Assembly: GCA_034433305.1 (NCBI GenBank)
Contig: DAOUAM010000006.1
Coordinates: forward strand, 1 to 40,893
Length of the DNA: 40,893 nt
Reading direction: 5' to 3'
Source of the DNA: DAOUAM01 sp034433305
Lineage (GTDB): Bacteria > Chloroflexota > Dehalococcoidia > Lucifugimonadales > DAOUAM01
This document shows, piece by piece, positions 23,597-32,356 of the stretch. The notes below the pieces were generated by a model. That model saw only the letters and a program-made list of their open reading frames with translations. It was not told the DNA's origin and did no database searches. The position numbers and the translations under genes are program-made. Numbering within the stretch: position 1 is the stretch's first letter; each line of letters starts with the position of its first letter.

Positions 23597-24697
23597 TCAC
23601 ACGTTGAAGAGGAAGGTGATGATATCGCCATCGTTTACTATGTAGCTCTTGCCTTCCTGACGCAGCAGGCCACGCCGGCGGGCCTCGGCCATGCTGCCAC
23701 AGGCCATCAGGGCGTCGTAGCTGACCACCTCGGCGCGAATGAACCCGCGCTCCATGTCCGAGTGAATCTTCCCGGCGGCCCTGACGGCCGGCGTGCCCCG
23801 GGCGATGGGCCAGGCCCTCACCTCGTCCTCGCCGACGGTGAAGAAGTTGATGAGGCCCAGCACGTCGTAGGAGAGCCGCACCATGCGGTCCAGGCCGGAC
23901 TCGCCCAGGCCCATGGACTTGCGGAACTCCTCCTCGTCGGTCGGCTCCATTTGCGCCAGTTCCATCTCCAGGATACCACACAGGGCGGCGGTGCGTATGC
24001 GCGGGCCATGGAAGGCGGCCTCCAGCCTGGCCTCCATGGCCTGGACCTCCTGGACCTGCTCTTCCCCCACGTTGGCGACGATGATGAGAGGCTTGGCCGT
24101 CAGTAGCTGGAACCCCTCCAGCAGCCTGGCCTCTTCCTCGCTGAGCTTCTGCTCGCTGACGCGGACGCCGTTTTCCAGGTCTCCTCGGACCCTGTCGAGG
24201 AAAGCCTGCTCGCGGTTGATGGCGTCCCGCTCATGGGCCCTGGCGCCCTTGGAGCGCTCCACCAGCTTGGTGACCCGCCGCTCCAGGATGCCCAGGTCCG
24301 AGAAGGTAAGCTCGTAGAGCATGGTCTCAATATCGCGGAAGGCGTCAACGCTGCCCTGGATGTGTTCTACCGAAGGGTCAGTGAAGGCCCGCGCCACGAT
24401 GAGGATGGCATCAGCCTTCTGCAGGTTGTTGAGGAACTCGCCGGATATGCCGCGAGTCTTGCCCAGGCCCTCCGGCGCCGCCGGGACGTCAATGTAAGTC
24501 ACCTCCGCCTGCACCTTGCGCCTGGGCTTGAACATCTTGTCCAGCGCGTCCAGGCGTGGGTCTGGCACCTTGGCCACGCCGACATTGGGCTTGCCCCTGG
24601 GGTCGGCGTGGCCGGCGGTCTGCGCCCGCCCACGTGTTACCGCGTTGAATATGGTGGTCTTGCCGCTGCGCGGCAGGCCGATAATGCCTATGTCCAT
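23597..24697 (-). CDS. ychF: YchF/Ola1-family P-loop ATPase
   Basis: This 366-residue Obg-related NTPase has the P-loop GLPRSGKTT (the usual form is GLPNVGKST) and FNAVTRG. The family box KPNVGVAKVPDPRLDAL follows, then DVPA, and ANVGEE in place of the usual NKxD (YchF prefers ATP). The C-terminal TGS-like domain (FFTVGEDEVRAWPIARGTPA ... VNDGDIITFLFNV) is complete. It binds ribosomes and affects stress translation. ATG 24697 gives the standard N-terminus (MDIGIIGLP). It is divergent from holA. Confidence 0.9.
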   Translation of the reverse strand: MDIGIIGLPRSGKTTIFNAVTRGRAQTAGHADPRGKPNVGVAKVPDPRLDALDKMFKPRRKVQAEVTYIDVPAAPEGLGKTRGISGEFLNNLQKADAILIVARAFTDPSVEHIQGSVDAFRDIETMLYELTFSDLGILERRVTKLVERSKGARAHERDAINREQAFLDRVRGDLENGVRVSEQKLSEEEARLLEGFQLLTAKPLIIVANVGEEQVQEVQAMEARLEAAFHGPRIRTAALCGILEMELAQMEPTDEEEFRKSMGLGESGLDRMVRLSYDVLGLINFFTVGEDEVRAWPIARGTPAVRAAGKIHSDMERGFIRAEVVSYDALMACGSMAEARRRGLLRQEGKSYIVNDGDIITFLFNV

Positions 24698-24844
24698 GAA
24701 TTGCTCTCTGAATAGCCTGTGACAGTTGTTCACTCTAATGGTCGCGCATCTGGTGCATTGGGGCAAGGGGAGTCCCGAGCGCCCGGAAAAGTAATACAAT
24801 GTTGTCGCCAGGGCCTGAGCAGCACCCTTTTCTGGCGCCTGGGG

Positions 24845-25894
24845 GTGACTGAGCCAGTGATCTATATACTCCATGGTGAAGACAGCCTTTCAAAACGGGA
24901 GACGGTGGCCGCCATGAAGGAGGCCATACAGCCTCCGGAGATGCGGGACTTCAATGTCGTGACCTTCAGCGGGCAGGAAGTCAGCTTTGAGAAGCTTGCC
25001 GCCGCCTGTGCCACAGTGCCCTTCCTGGCCGCCAGGCGGCTGGCCGTGGTGGATGGGCTGCTGGGCCAGTTCGAGCCCAAGGGGCCTTCCCGGGGCCGCG
25101 AGAGTGGCGAGCCGCCCACGCGCGGCCTGGGCCAGTGGGAAGCCCTGCCGACGTTCCTGGTCACCCTGCCCGAAAGCACCGACCTGGTGTTCACCGATGA
25201 GAACCTCACCGCCGGTAACCAGCTCTTTGCCAGGCTGAAGCCCCTGGCCAGGGTCACGGCGTTTCCCCTGCCCACGGGCGCCGTCCTCAGGCAGTGGGTG
25301 CAGGACCGGGCCAGCAAGAAGGGCATAGCCATAGACCCGGCGGCCATCGGCCTGCTGACGGAAGTCGTGGGCAACAACCTGGAGGCCATTGACAACGAGA
25401 TGGAGAAACTGGCGCTCTACAGGGCCGGGAAGCCCGTGCGGCGTGAGGACGTGGAGGAGATGGTGTCCTATGTAAGGGAGGCCAACATCTTCGCCACGGT
25501 GGACGCGGTGCTGGAGGGCCGGGCAGGCATGGCCCTCAGGCTGGTCCACCAACTCCTGGACGCGGGCAGGCCGTCGGCTTATGTGCTGACGATGCTGGCC
25601 CGCCAGGTCCGGCTGCTCCTGCTGGCCAAGGAGCTCAGGGCGCAGCGGCTGCCTGTCGCCGAGATAGGCAAGCGGTTGGGCCTGGCCCGCTATCCGCTGG
25701 AAAAGACGCTGGAGCAGGAGTCCAGGTTCACCCAGGAGCGGCTGCTGGACATATACCCCCGGCTTGTGGAGGCCGACCTGAGCATCAAGACAGGCGCCGG
25801 CGGCGATGATACGGTGCTGGACGTGCTCATCGCCGAGCTGGCCTCTGGCGCTACGCAGCCCAGGGCCACCCGGCCGGCCTCCGGGCGCGGTTAG
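24845..25894 (+). CDS. holA: DNA polymerase III subunit delta
   Basis: This clamp-loader delta subunit of about 349 residues opens the beta clamp during replication. Recognisable parts are the N-terminal YILHGEDSLSKRE, the domain II end (PTGAVLRQWVQDRASKKG) with NNLEAIDNEMEKLALY, and the C-terminal domain with ANIFATVDAVLEGR. Start GTG 24845 or GTG 24857 are both possible; a GGGGG tract precedes them. The leader has a TACAAT box at 24795-24800 but no clear -35. Confidence 0.88.
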   Translation: MTEPVIYILHGEDSLSKRETVAAMKEAIQPPEMRDFNVVTFSGQEVSFEKLAAACATVPFLAARRLAVVDGLLGQFEPKGPSRGRESGEPPTRGLGQWEALPTFLVTLPESTDLVFTDENLTAGNQLFARLKPLARVTAFPLPTGAVLRQWVQDRASKKGIAIDPAAIGLLTEVVGNNLEAIDNEMEKLALYRAGKPVRREDVEEMVSYVREANIFATVDAVLEGRAGMALRLVHQLLDAGRPSAYVLTMLARQVRLLLLAKELRAQRLPVAEIGKRLGLARYPLEKTLEQESRFTQERLLDIYPRLVEADLSIKTGAGGDDTVLDVLIAELASGATQPRATRPASGRG

Positions 25895-25918
25895 GCCAGG
25901 GGACGCCGGCCAGCAGGC

Positions 25919-26902
25919 CTAGTCGCGGTTCTCGCTGATGGGGTTGTAGCAGGCGATGCGGTGGCCTGGCTCCACCTCCACCAGCGGGGGCCGGGGGGTG
26001 GTCCGGCACTGGCTGACGGCCTTGGGGCAGCGGTGCAGAAAGGGGCACTGGTCGGGCGGGTCCACCATCCTGGGCGGCGAGCCACGTATGGGCGTCAACG
26101 CCCTGTCCGGCTCGTCCAGCCGGGGCAGCGCCTGGAACAGGCCCCAGGTGTACGGGTGCAGGGGACGCCGGAACAGGGTGCGGGTGTCGGCGTACTCCAC
26201 GATGGTGCCGCCGTACATCACGGCCACCTCTTCCGCCATCTGCGCGATGACGCCCAGGTCGTGGGTAATCAGCATGATGGTGGAGCGGTTGTCCCGCCTG
26301 AGCTGGCGCAGGCGGTGGAGTATCTCGGCCTGGAGCGTCACGTCCAAGTTGGACGTTGGCTCGTCGGCGATGAGCACGCGGGGCTTGAGGGCGATGCCGA
26401 TGGCCAGCATGACGCGCTGGGCCATGCCGCCGCTGAGCTGGAACGGGTAGTGGTTCAGGATGCGCCTGGCGTCGGGAATGCCCATCTGGGTCAGAAGGTC
26501 AACGGCCAGGTTGCGGGCCTCCCTCTTGCCCATGGACGTGTGCTCCAGCATGATCTCCTCGACCTGTTTGCCGATGGGGATCACCGGGTTCAGCGCTGCC
26601 ATGGCGTCTTGGAAGATGAGGGAAATCTCCTTGCCCCTGATCTTGCGCATCTGCTCCGCGTTCAGGGTGAGCAGGTCAGTCCCCTTGTAAAGGACTTTCC
26701 CCTCCACAATCTTGCCAGGGAAGGGCACTAGCTGGAGAATAGAGAGTGCGGTAACTGTCTTGCCGCAGCCGCTCTCGCCCACCACCCCAAGGACGCTGTC
26801 CTCCTTGAGGCTCAGGTCCACGCCATTGACCGCCTTTATGGTGCCTTCTTTGGTCTTGAAGTAGGTGTGCAGGTTCCTGACTTCCAGAAGGGTCTGTGTC
26901 AT
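25919..26902 (-). CDS. OppD/DppD-type peptide ABC transporter ATP-binding protein
   Basis: This 327-residue ATPase has Walker A GESGCGKT (42-49), the signature LSGGMAQRV and Walker B VLIADEPTSNLD. The oligopeptide-HPY C-terminal domain includes clustered cysteines (CPFLHRCPKAVSQC). This domain marks the di/oligopeptide and nickel subgroup. No permease, partner ATPase or binding-protein gene adjoins it: the upstream neighbour is a PHP phosphoesterase 2 bp away, and downstream is the convergent holA. Its partners must lie elsewhere. Confidence 0.88.
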   Translation of the reverse strand: MTQTLLEVRNLHTYFKTKEGTIKAVNGVDLSLKEDSVLGVVGESGCGKTVTALSILQLVPFPGKIVEGKVLYKGTDLLTLNAEQMRKIRGKEISLIFQDAMAALNPVIPIGKQVEEIMLEHTSMGKREARNLAVDLLTQMGIPDARRILNHYPFQLSGGMAQRVMLAIGIALKPRVLIADEPTSNLDVTLQAEILHRLRQLRRDNRSTIMLITHDLGVIAQMAEEVAVMYGGTIVEYADTRTLFRRPLHPYTWGLFQALPRLDEPDRALTPIRGSPPRMVDPPDQCPFLHRCPKAVSQCRTTPRPPLVEVEPGHRIACYNPISENRD

Positions 26903-26904
26903 CG

Positions 26905-27606
26905 CTACATCTCTGCCGGCGATGCTAAGCCTTTTCCACCTGGCCTTGCCGTGGGTCTGGCGCGCCCATCCAGGGCCACAGGCCTGAACCTGCCCGCCCT
27001 GAGTTCGGCGATGAGGTCTTCCAGGCAGCGCACCGGGCGCTGGAATTCTGTGGCGAAGGTCCCCAGGTCCTGCGTCTTGTGAGAGTCGCTGGTGCCCACG
27101 CCCCTGAGATTGAGCCGCCGGGCGATGTCCAGGGCAAATGCGTTTTCGGGGTCAGAGCCGCGCCCATTGAGGACCTCAATCCCCTCCACCATGGAGAACA
27201 CCCTGTTGCTGCAGGCACGCTCCAGCATAACCCTGTAGGCCGCGTGGCCGTCCTGCTCTCTCTCCCTGTAGTAGGTCCTCCTGTAGGGGTGGGCCAGCAG
27301 CATCGCTCCGCCTTCCTGGTCCACCAGCCGCCTTACGAAGGCTGCCCGGTGCATGCCGAAGACGTACCGGCGCAGTCCGAAGACCAGCAAGTGGCCTTCC
27401 TCGGTGGTCACCTCGCACCCTGGCAGCACCAGGAAACCGTGGGCCTTCGCCAGAGTCGCTATCTCTTCGTGCCGCCAGAACCGGTCGTGGTCGGTGATGC
27501 ACACCCCGTCCAGCCCTAGCTGCTTTGCCCTTTCGATGAGTTGGTCAGGGCACATCTGGCTATCATCTGAGTTGGGGCGCGTGTGCGTGTGGAGGTCTAT
27601 GATCAA
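26905..27606 (-). CDS. PHP-domain metal-dependent phosphoesterase
   Basis: This 233-residue PHP protein has DLHTHT at the N-terminus, ITDHD, an E in PGCEVTTEEGH, LLAHPYR and a terminal GTSDSHK, giving a complete set of metal ligands. Family members hydrolyse phosphate esters, such as nucleoside 3',5'-bisphosphates or histidinol phosphate. The short TrpH-like form fits best, but no substrate can be assigned. It is 2 bp upstream of the oppD-like gene. Confidence 0.85.
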   Translation of the reverse strand: MIIDLHTHTRPNSDDSQMCPDQLIERAKQLGLDGVCITDHDRFWRHEEIATLAKAHGFLVLPGCEVTTEEGHLLVFGLRRYVFGMHRAAFVRRLVDQEGGAMLLAHPYRRTYYREREQDGHAAYRVMLERACSNRVFSMVEGIEVLNGRGSDPENAFALDIARRLNLRGVGTSDSHKTQDLGTFATEFQRPVRCLEDLIAELRAGRFRPVALDGRARPTARPGGKGLASPAEM

Positions 27607-27742
27607 CGGCCAGGCCCTCTGCCAGCTCCACCAGACCTGGCTCTAGTCTGCCATCTGCCTCTCATCAAGTCAAGGTGACGCTTCACTGGGGGCCTGTGCC
27701 AGTGAAGCCTGCCGTATCGCGATTAGCCCTGGAGACCTTGAG

Positions 27743-27771
27743 TGGACTTGTATCAAAGATATTGATATAAT
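27743..27771 (+). promoter_or_regulatory. clpC promoter with overlapping inverted repeat
   Basis: TGGACT (27743-27748), 17 nt, TATAAT (27766-27771) form a promoter about 40 nt before the clpC ATG. An inverted repeat TATCAA-AGATA-TTGATA (27751-27767) lies between and into the -10 box, as a repressor site would. It is neither CIRCE nor the CtsR heptamer tandem. Confidence 0.5.
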
Positions 27772-27812
27772 GACTGTAGTTTACGGCATTCCTATTGCCA
27801 GAGGACAGACAC

Positions 27813-30260
27813 ATGGTACTGAAACCAGAGCAGTTTACCGAACAGGCGCAGGAAGTGCTGGCGGCGTCCCAGGAGATCATGCGCCGCTACAAGCATGCCC
27901 AGTGGGACGTGGAGCACATCCTCATGGCCCTGCTGGAGCTGCAGGAAGGCGTCCCTGCCGAGATCCTGCGCGAGCTGGGAGTCCCCCTGGACGCCATGCG
28001 CGCTCGGCTGCACCAGGCCCTGGAGCAGGCCCCCAAGGTCGCCTACGAGTCCACGCAGATTTACGTGACTCCCAGGGCGGCCAGGCTGCTGGACAGGGCC
28101 AAGGCAGAGGCTGACCGGCTTAACGACGAGTTCATCGGCACCGAGCATATCCTGGTGGCCGTGACCCAGGAGAACCAGGGGCCGGTGTCCAGGCTGCTGG
28201 CCGAGTTCGGTGTGGACACGGAGAAGGTGTACCAGGCGCTGCAGAAGGTCCGCGGCGGACACCGCGTCACCGACCCGCGCGCCGAGAGCCGCTACCGCTC
28301 CCTGGAGCGCTACAGCGTGGACCTGACCAGGCTGGCCCGCGAGGGCAAGCTGGACCCTGTCATAGGCCGCGACGCCGAGATTTCCAGGGTGATGCAGACC
28401 CTCATCCGGCGCACCAAGAACAACCCCGTCCTGCTGGGCGGCGCCGGCGTGGGCAAGACCGCCATCGCCGAGGGGCTAGCCCAGCGCATCGTCTCCGGCG
28501 ATGTGCCCGACGAGCTCAAGGGCCGCAGGGTGCTGGCGCTGGACATGGGCGCCCTGGTGGCCGGCTCCAAGTTCCGTGGCGAGTTCGAGGAGCGCCTCAA
28601 GGCTGTAATGGACGAGATCAAGCAGGCCCAGGGTGAGATCATCCTGTTCATTGACGAGATCCACACTGTCGTCGGCGCGGGTGCCGCCGAGGGGGCCATT
28701 GACGCCAGCAACATGATGAAGCCGGCACTGGCCCGTGGTGAGCTACAGTGCCTTGGCGCCACCACCGAGGACGAGTACCGCAAGCATATTGAGAAGGACG
28801 CGGCCCTGGAGCGCCGCTTCCAGCCCATCCTGGTGGAGGAGCCGGACACCGACACCGCCATCGAGATGCTGCGCGCGCTCAGGCCACGCTACGAGCGCCA
28901 CCACAAGGTCAAGATAGACGACTCGGCCATCGTGGCCGCCGTGCGTCTGAGCCAGCGCTACATCACCGGCAGGCTGCTGCCTGACAAGGCCGTGGACCTC
29001 ATTGACGAGGCGGCCAGCAAGCTACGCATCGAGGCCCAGTCGCTCCCCCAGGACCTGAAGGAGAAGGAGAAGCGCGTCCAGCAGATGCAGGACGAGGAGG
29101 AGGCCGCCGCCCAGCGCGGCGACTACCAGCGCGCCGCCGAGCTTCGCGCCAACCGCCTGCGCCTGGAGGAGGAGTACAACCGCGAGAAGGCCGGAGTGCT
29201 CTCCAGGAAGAACGTGGACATGGTGGTGGACGCGGAGGACATCGGCAGGCTGGTGGCCACCTGGACGGGCATCCCCGTTGACCGCCTGCTGGAGAGCGAG
29301 GCGGAGAAGCTGCTCCACATGGAGGAGCGCCTGCACGAGCGTGTCATTGGCCAGGACGCGGCCATCAGGGCCGTTTCCGACGCCATCCGCCGCGCCAGGG
29401 CCGGCCTCAAGGACCCGGACCGGCCCATCGGCAGCTTCATCTTCCTGGGGCCAACGGGCGTGGGCAAGACCGAGCTGGCCAGGGCGCTGGCCGAGTACCT
29501 CTTCGACGACGAGTCCAACATGGTGCGCATTGACATGTCCGAGTACATGGAGAAGCACACCGTGTCCAGGCTCATCGGCGCGCCGCCGGGCTATGTCGGC
29601 TACGAAGAGGGCGGCCAGCTCACCGAGGCCGTCCGCCGGCGCCCCTTCAGGGTCATCCTCTTCGACGAGATCGAGAAGGCGCACCCGGACGTGTTCAACA
29701 TCCTGCTCCAGATACTGGAGGATGGCCGGCTCACCGATGGGCATGGCCGGACAGTTGACTTCCGCAATACACTTGTCATAATGACCAGTAACCTTGGCAC
29801 CAGCGAGTTCGCCAGGCCGGCCGTCGGCTTCCTGCGGGACATTGGCCCCAGGGACGACGCCGTGCGGCTGCGCTCGTCCGTCGAGGAGGCGCTGAAGAAG
29901 ACCTTTCGCCCGGAGTTCCTGAACCGGATTGACGAGATTATCATCTTCGATCCGCTCACGCCGGAGCAGATCAAGCAGATCGTTGACCTGCAGGTGAAGG
30001 ACGTGCAGCGCCGCCTGGATGAGCGCGGCATCACTCTGGTGCTGACTGACGCCGCCAGGGAGTGGCTGGCCAGGGTAGGGTACGACAGCGTCTTCGGTGC
30101 GCGCCCGCTGCGCCGCGCGGTGCAGCGCTACATCGAGAACGCCCTGTCCAGGAGAGTCCTGGCGGGCGAGTTCACGGCGGGCGACCAGGTTATTGTGGAT
30201 GTCGAAGGCGATTCGCTCAAGTTCGAAAAGGCCAGGTCAGCAGTCGGCGCCACAGGCTAG
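27813..30260 (+). CDS. clpC: ATP-dependent Clp protease ATP-binding subunit ClpC
   Basis: This 815-residue AAA+ unfoldase has a double Clp-N repeat (about 1-145), D1 Walker A GGAGVGKT (209-216) with FIDEIHTVVGAG, and a short middle domain bearing a UVR motif (about 420-455; QRGDYQRAAELR). D2 follows with GPTGVGKTE and FDEIEKAHPDV. The short middle domain with UVR separates ClpC from ClpB. It feeds proteins to ClpP, which is not in the window. ATG 27813 follows GAGGA; an in-frame TTG at 27795 is less likely. Confidence 0.93.
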   Translation: MVLKPEQFTEQAQEVLAASQEIMRRYKHAQWDVEHILMALLELQEGVPAEILRELGVPLDAMRARLHQALEQAPKVAYESTQIYVTPRAARLLDRAKAEADRLNDEFIGTEHILVAVTQENQGPVSRLLAEFGVDTEKVYQALQKVRGGHRVTDPRAESRYRSLERYSVDLTRLAREGKLDPVIGRDAEISRVMQTLIRRTKNNPVLLGGAGVGKTAIAEGLAQRIVSGDVPDELKGRRVLALDMGALVAGSKFRGEFEERLKAVMDEIKQAQGEIILFIDEIHTVVGAGAAEGAIDASNMMKPALARGELQCLGATTEDEYRKHIEKDAALERRFQPILVEEPDTDTAIEMLRALRPRYERHHKVKIDDSAIVAAVRLSQRYITGRLLPDKAVDLIDEAASKLRIEAQSLPQDLKEKEKRVQQMQDEEEAAAQRGDYQRAAELRANRLRLEEEYNREKAGVLSRKNVDMVVDAEDIGRLVATWTGIPVDRLLESEAEKLLHMEERLHERVIGQDAAIRAVSDAIRRARAGLKDPDRPIGSFIFLGPTGVGKTELARALAEYLFDDESNMVRIDMSEYMEKHTVSRLIGAPPGYVGYEEGGQLTEAVRRRPFRVILFDEIEKAHPDVFNILLQILEDGRLTDGHGRTVDFRNTLVIMTSNLGTSEFARPAVGFLRDIGPRDDAVRLRSSVEEALKKTFRPEFLNRIDEIIIFDPLTPEQIKQIVDLQVKDVQRRLDERGITLVLTDAAREWLARVGYDSVFGARPLRRAVQRYIENALSRRVLAGEFTAGDQVIVDVEGDSLKFEKARSAVGATG

Positions 30261-30273
30261 GGTCACTATTGAC

Positions 30274-31107
30274 GTGCCGGGCGAGTCCAGGTACGTCAAC
30301 GTTGACGGCATAAACACACACTACCGAGCAGCAGGGGAGGGGCCTCCCCTGCTGCTCTTTCATGGCCTGGGCGCTTCCTTTGTCACCTGGCGGGACAACA
30401 TTGGCCCCCTGTCCAGGGCGTTCCGGGTATATGCCGTGGACCTGCCGGGCCACGGCGATACTGATAAGCCGGACATAGACTACAGCCCCGAGACCGTGGT
30501 GCGGTACACTGTCCGACTCATCCAGGCGCTGGGGCTGGAGAGGCCGGCTGTCATTGGCAGTTCCGTTGGCGGCACGCTGGGGATTCTGGCGGCCCTCCAG
30601 CACCCTGGCCTTCTCTCAGGCCTGGTGGTGATCGGCAGCCCGGGCTTGGGGAAGGAGGTCTCCCTTTACGTGCGGCTGGCGGCCCTGCCTCTGCTGGGAG
30701 ACGTGCTGGAAAGCTCCAGGGTGGGCGGCACCAGGTACATGCTCTACAACGTCTTTTACGACCGCCGCTTCGTCACGCCTGCCCTGCTCAACGAGCTTTA
30801 CCGCAGCCGGCAGATGCCCGGCGCCAAGGAGGCCGTGGTACGCACCCTCAGGCACAGCGTCACCCTGCTGGGGGTGCGCAGGCGTTACATCCTGCTGCAC
30901 CAGCTAGCGCGGCTGGACACGCCCCTCCTGGTGGTGTGGGGCAGCCATGACCGGATCCTACCCGTGGCCCATGCCTACCGCGTCCCCGCCGTGGCCCCTC
31001 AGGCCAGGCTCGCCGTATTCGACTGCTGCGGCCACTGGCCCCACATGGAGAAGGCAGACGAGTTCAACGCCCTGGCGCTCCAGTTCCTTTCCGACTGCGC
31101 CTCATGA
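30274..31107 (+). CDS. Alpha/beta-fold hydrolase
   Basis: This 277-residue hydrolase has the oxyanion loop LLLFHGLGAS, nucleophile elbow GSSVGG (Ser97), acid in WGSHDRILP, and catalytic His in CGHWPHMEK, so the triad is complete. The LPGHGDTDKP segment fits the epoxide hydrolase/C-C hydrolase group. The substrate is unknown. It starts at GTG 30274, 13 bp after clpC, preceded by AGGG, and is probably co-transcribed with clpC. Confidence 0.85.
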   Translation: MPGESRYVNVDGINTHYRAAGEGPPLLLFHGLGASFVTWRDNIGPLSRAFRVYAVDLPGHGDTDKPDIDYSPETVVRYTVRLIQALGLERPAVIGSSVGGTLGILAALQHPGLLSGLVVIGSPGLGKEVSLYVRLAALPLLGDVLESSRVGGTRYMLYNVFYDRRFVTPALLNELYRSRQMPGAKEAVVRTLRHSVTLLGVRRRYILLHQLARLDTPLLVVWGSHDRILPVAHAYRVPAVAPQARLAVFDCCGHWPHMEKADEFNALALQFLSDCAS

Positions 31108-31330
31108 GCAGGCCCTGGCCCCAGCTTGCCAGGTCAAAGTCCTGGCCTAAACGGTGCTTCGGTGAAGTCCCAGCCGCCCGGCCTTGCGGTGGAATGCCCA
31201 ACACGCCCCATTTAGGGTACAATATCCCCATCTTCTCTTTGCCCGGGAGGGCGGCCGTGCGAAACTTGTTTTACCCCTTAGCAGGGGACGTGATGCCCAT
31301 CGGCGCGGCGCCAGTGGTAAGGCAAGGCCA

Positions 31331-31430
31331 GCCCCCTCTCTGACTCTCCCCCAAGGGGGGCGAGAACAGTCCCTTCCCCCTGTGGGGAAAGGCCAGGGCC
31401 TGCCCCGAGCCTGTCGAGGAGAAGGGGGCA
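31331..31430 (+). repeat. Double-hairpin repeat copy with palindrome remnant
   Basis: CTCTCCCCCAAGGGGGGCGAG and the CTTCCCCCTGTGGGGAAAG stem at 31344-31392 are followed by a degraded piece of the CAGGCTCAGG-type palindrome (31396-31420, CCTGCCCCGAGCCTGTCGAG). The interval 31108-31555 contains no convincing gene, only these repeats and a TACAAT box near 31217. Confidence 0.75.
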
Positions 31431-31529
31431 TTATAGCCCATACAACCATAACCCGCCCATGTGCATTATGAGCCTTGACAAAGGGCAGGCCTTTGGACAC
31501 ACCCTGACTTAGACCATTCGCGGAGTTTA

Positions 31530-31556
31530 CCCTGAGCGCAGTCGAAGGGCTCAGGG
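31530..31556. repeat. Short palindrome before the VTT-domain gene
   Basis: CCCTGAGC (31530-31537) pairs with GCTCAGGG (31549-31556) around 11 nt. It is a degenerate member of the CAGGCTCAGG palindrome group and overlaps a possible GTG start of the next gene at 31556. Confidence 0.55.
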
Positions 31557-31591
31557 TGGCATGGATTGAAGCGCTGGAAAGGGCAGGCTTC

Positions 31592-32170
31592 ATGCGGGCA
31601 ATGGGTAGCTTCGATGGACTGACGCGCCTGTGGAGCAGGAGGGAGCACAGGTTGCAGCTAGCCGCGCTGCTGGCTGGCCTGGGCCTGATAATCGGTGCGC
31701 TGCTGTTCCACCAGCGCATCGAGGCCCTGTCCATAGTGGGTTACCCGGGAGTGTTCCTGCTCAGCTTCCTGGGTAGCGTGGCCCTGGTGCTGCCCGTCCC
31801 TGGCCTGATTTCTGTCTGCACCGTTAGCGTGGTGCTGGCCCCGCTGGTAATCGGGCTGCTGGCTGGCGCAGGCGAGACGCTGGGCGAGACTTCCGGCTAC
31901 GCGCTGGGCTACGGCGGCCGAAGGGTCGTCGAGGGCCGCATGTTCTACCCCAGGATGAAGTCCTGGATGGAGCGCAGGGGCTGGCTCGTCATATTCCTGG
32001 CGTCGGTCATCCCCAACCCCTTCTTTGATGTGGTAGGCATCCTGGCCGGCGGCAGCCGCTTCCCTGTAGCCAGGTTCTTCGCCATCGTCCTGGTAGGCAA
32101 GACCATCAAGGGCGTATTGGTAGCCTATGCCTGCGCCCAGGGAGCCAGGCTTCTCCCATGGATGGACTGA
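31592..32170 (+). CDS. VTT/DedA-like membrane protein
   Basis: This 192-residue membrane protein (204 if GTG 31556 is used) resembles the VTT (DedA/SNARE-associated) domain. Features are a helix of LAALLAGLGLIIGALLF type, the re-entrant GYPGVFLLSFLGSVALVLPVPG, GETSGYALGYGGRR, and the second re-entrant VIPNPFFDVVGILAGGSRFP. Relatives move lipids such as undecaprenyl phosphate across the membrane. ATG 31592, with AGGG upstream, is preferred because the earlier start lies inside a repeat palindrome. Confidence 0.75.
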   Translation: MRAMGSFDGLTRLWSRREHRLQLAALLAGLGLIIGALLFHQRIEALSIVGYPGVFLLSFLGSVALVLPVPGLISVCTVSVVLAPLVIGLLAGAGETLGETSGYALGYGGRRVVEGRMFYPRMKSWMERRGWLVIFLASVIPNPFFDVVGILAGGSRFPVARFFAIVLVGKTIKGVLVAYACAQGARLLPWMD

Positions 32171-32187
32171 ACGCGTGCCAGAAACGC

Positions 32188-32216
32188 TTGTAGGGGAAAG
32201 CAACCGGTGCTATTAT
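32188..32216 (+). promoter_or_regulatory. Likely promoter of tRNA-Asn
   Basis: TTGTAG (32188-32193), 17 nt, TATTAT (32211-32216). Between the box and the tRNA is a perfect 8 bp hairpin, CGCCACCT/AGGTGGCG (32226-32250), without a T-run, which may mark the processed leader or the end of the upstream gene's transcript. Confidence 0.4.
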
Positions 32217-32281
32217 AGGACTGGTCGCCACCTTTGCCCCACAGGTGGCGTCCCTGTGTTTGGAGCCTCTCGATGCACCGC

Positions 32282-32356
32282 TCCGCAGTAGCTCAGGGGT
32301 AGAGCGGTCGGCTGTTAACCGATTGGTCGTAGGTTCGAATCCTACCTGCGGAGCCA
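32282..32356 (+). tRNA. tRNA-Asn (anticodon GTT), CCA encoded
   Basis: The cloverleaf is complete. Acceptor TCCGCAG (32282-32288) pairs with CTGCGGA (32346-32352); the D arm is GCTC...GAGC; the anticodon arm has loop CTGTTAA; the T arm is GTAGG-TTCGAAT-CCTAC. Discriminator G is followed by CCA in the DNA. The anticodon GTT reads AAC/AAU. The serine recombinase gene ends inside this tRNA on the opposite strand, so its 3' half is probably the attachment site of the element to the right. Confidence 0.97.

Noticed and set aside
27795..30260. ClpB instead of ClpC
   Set aside because: The middle domain is short and has a UVR motif; ClpB would carry a coiled coil of over 100 residues there.
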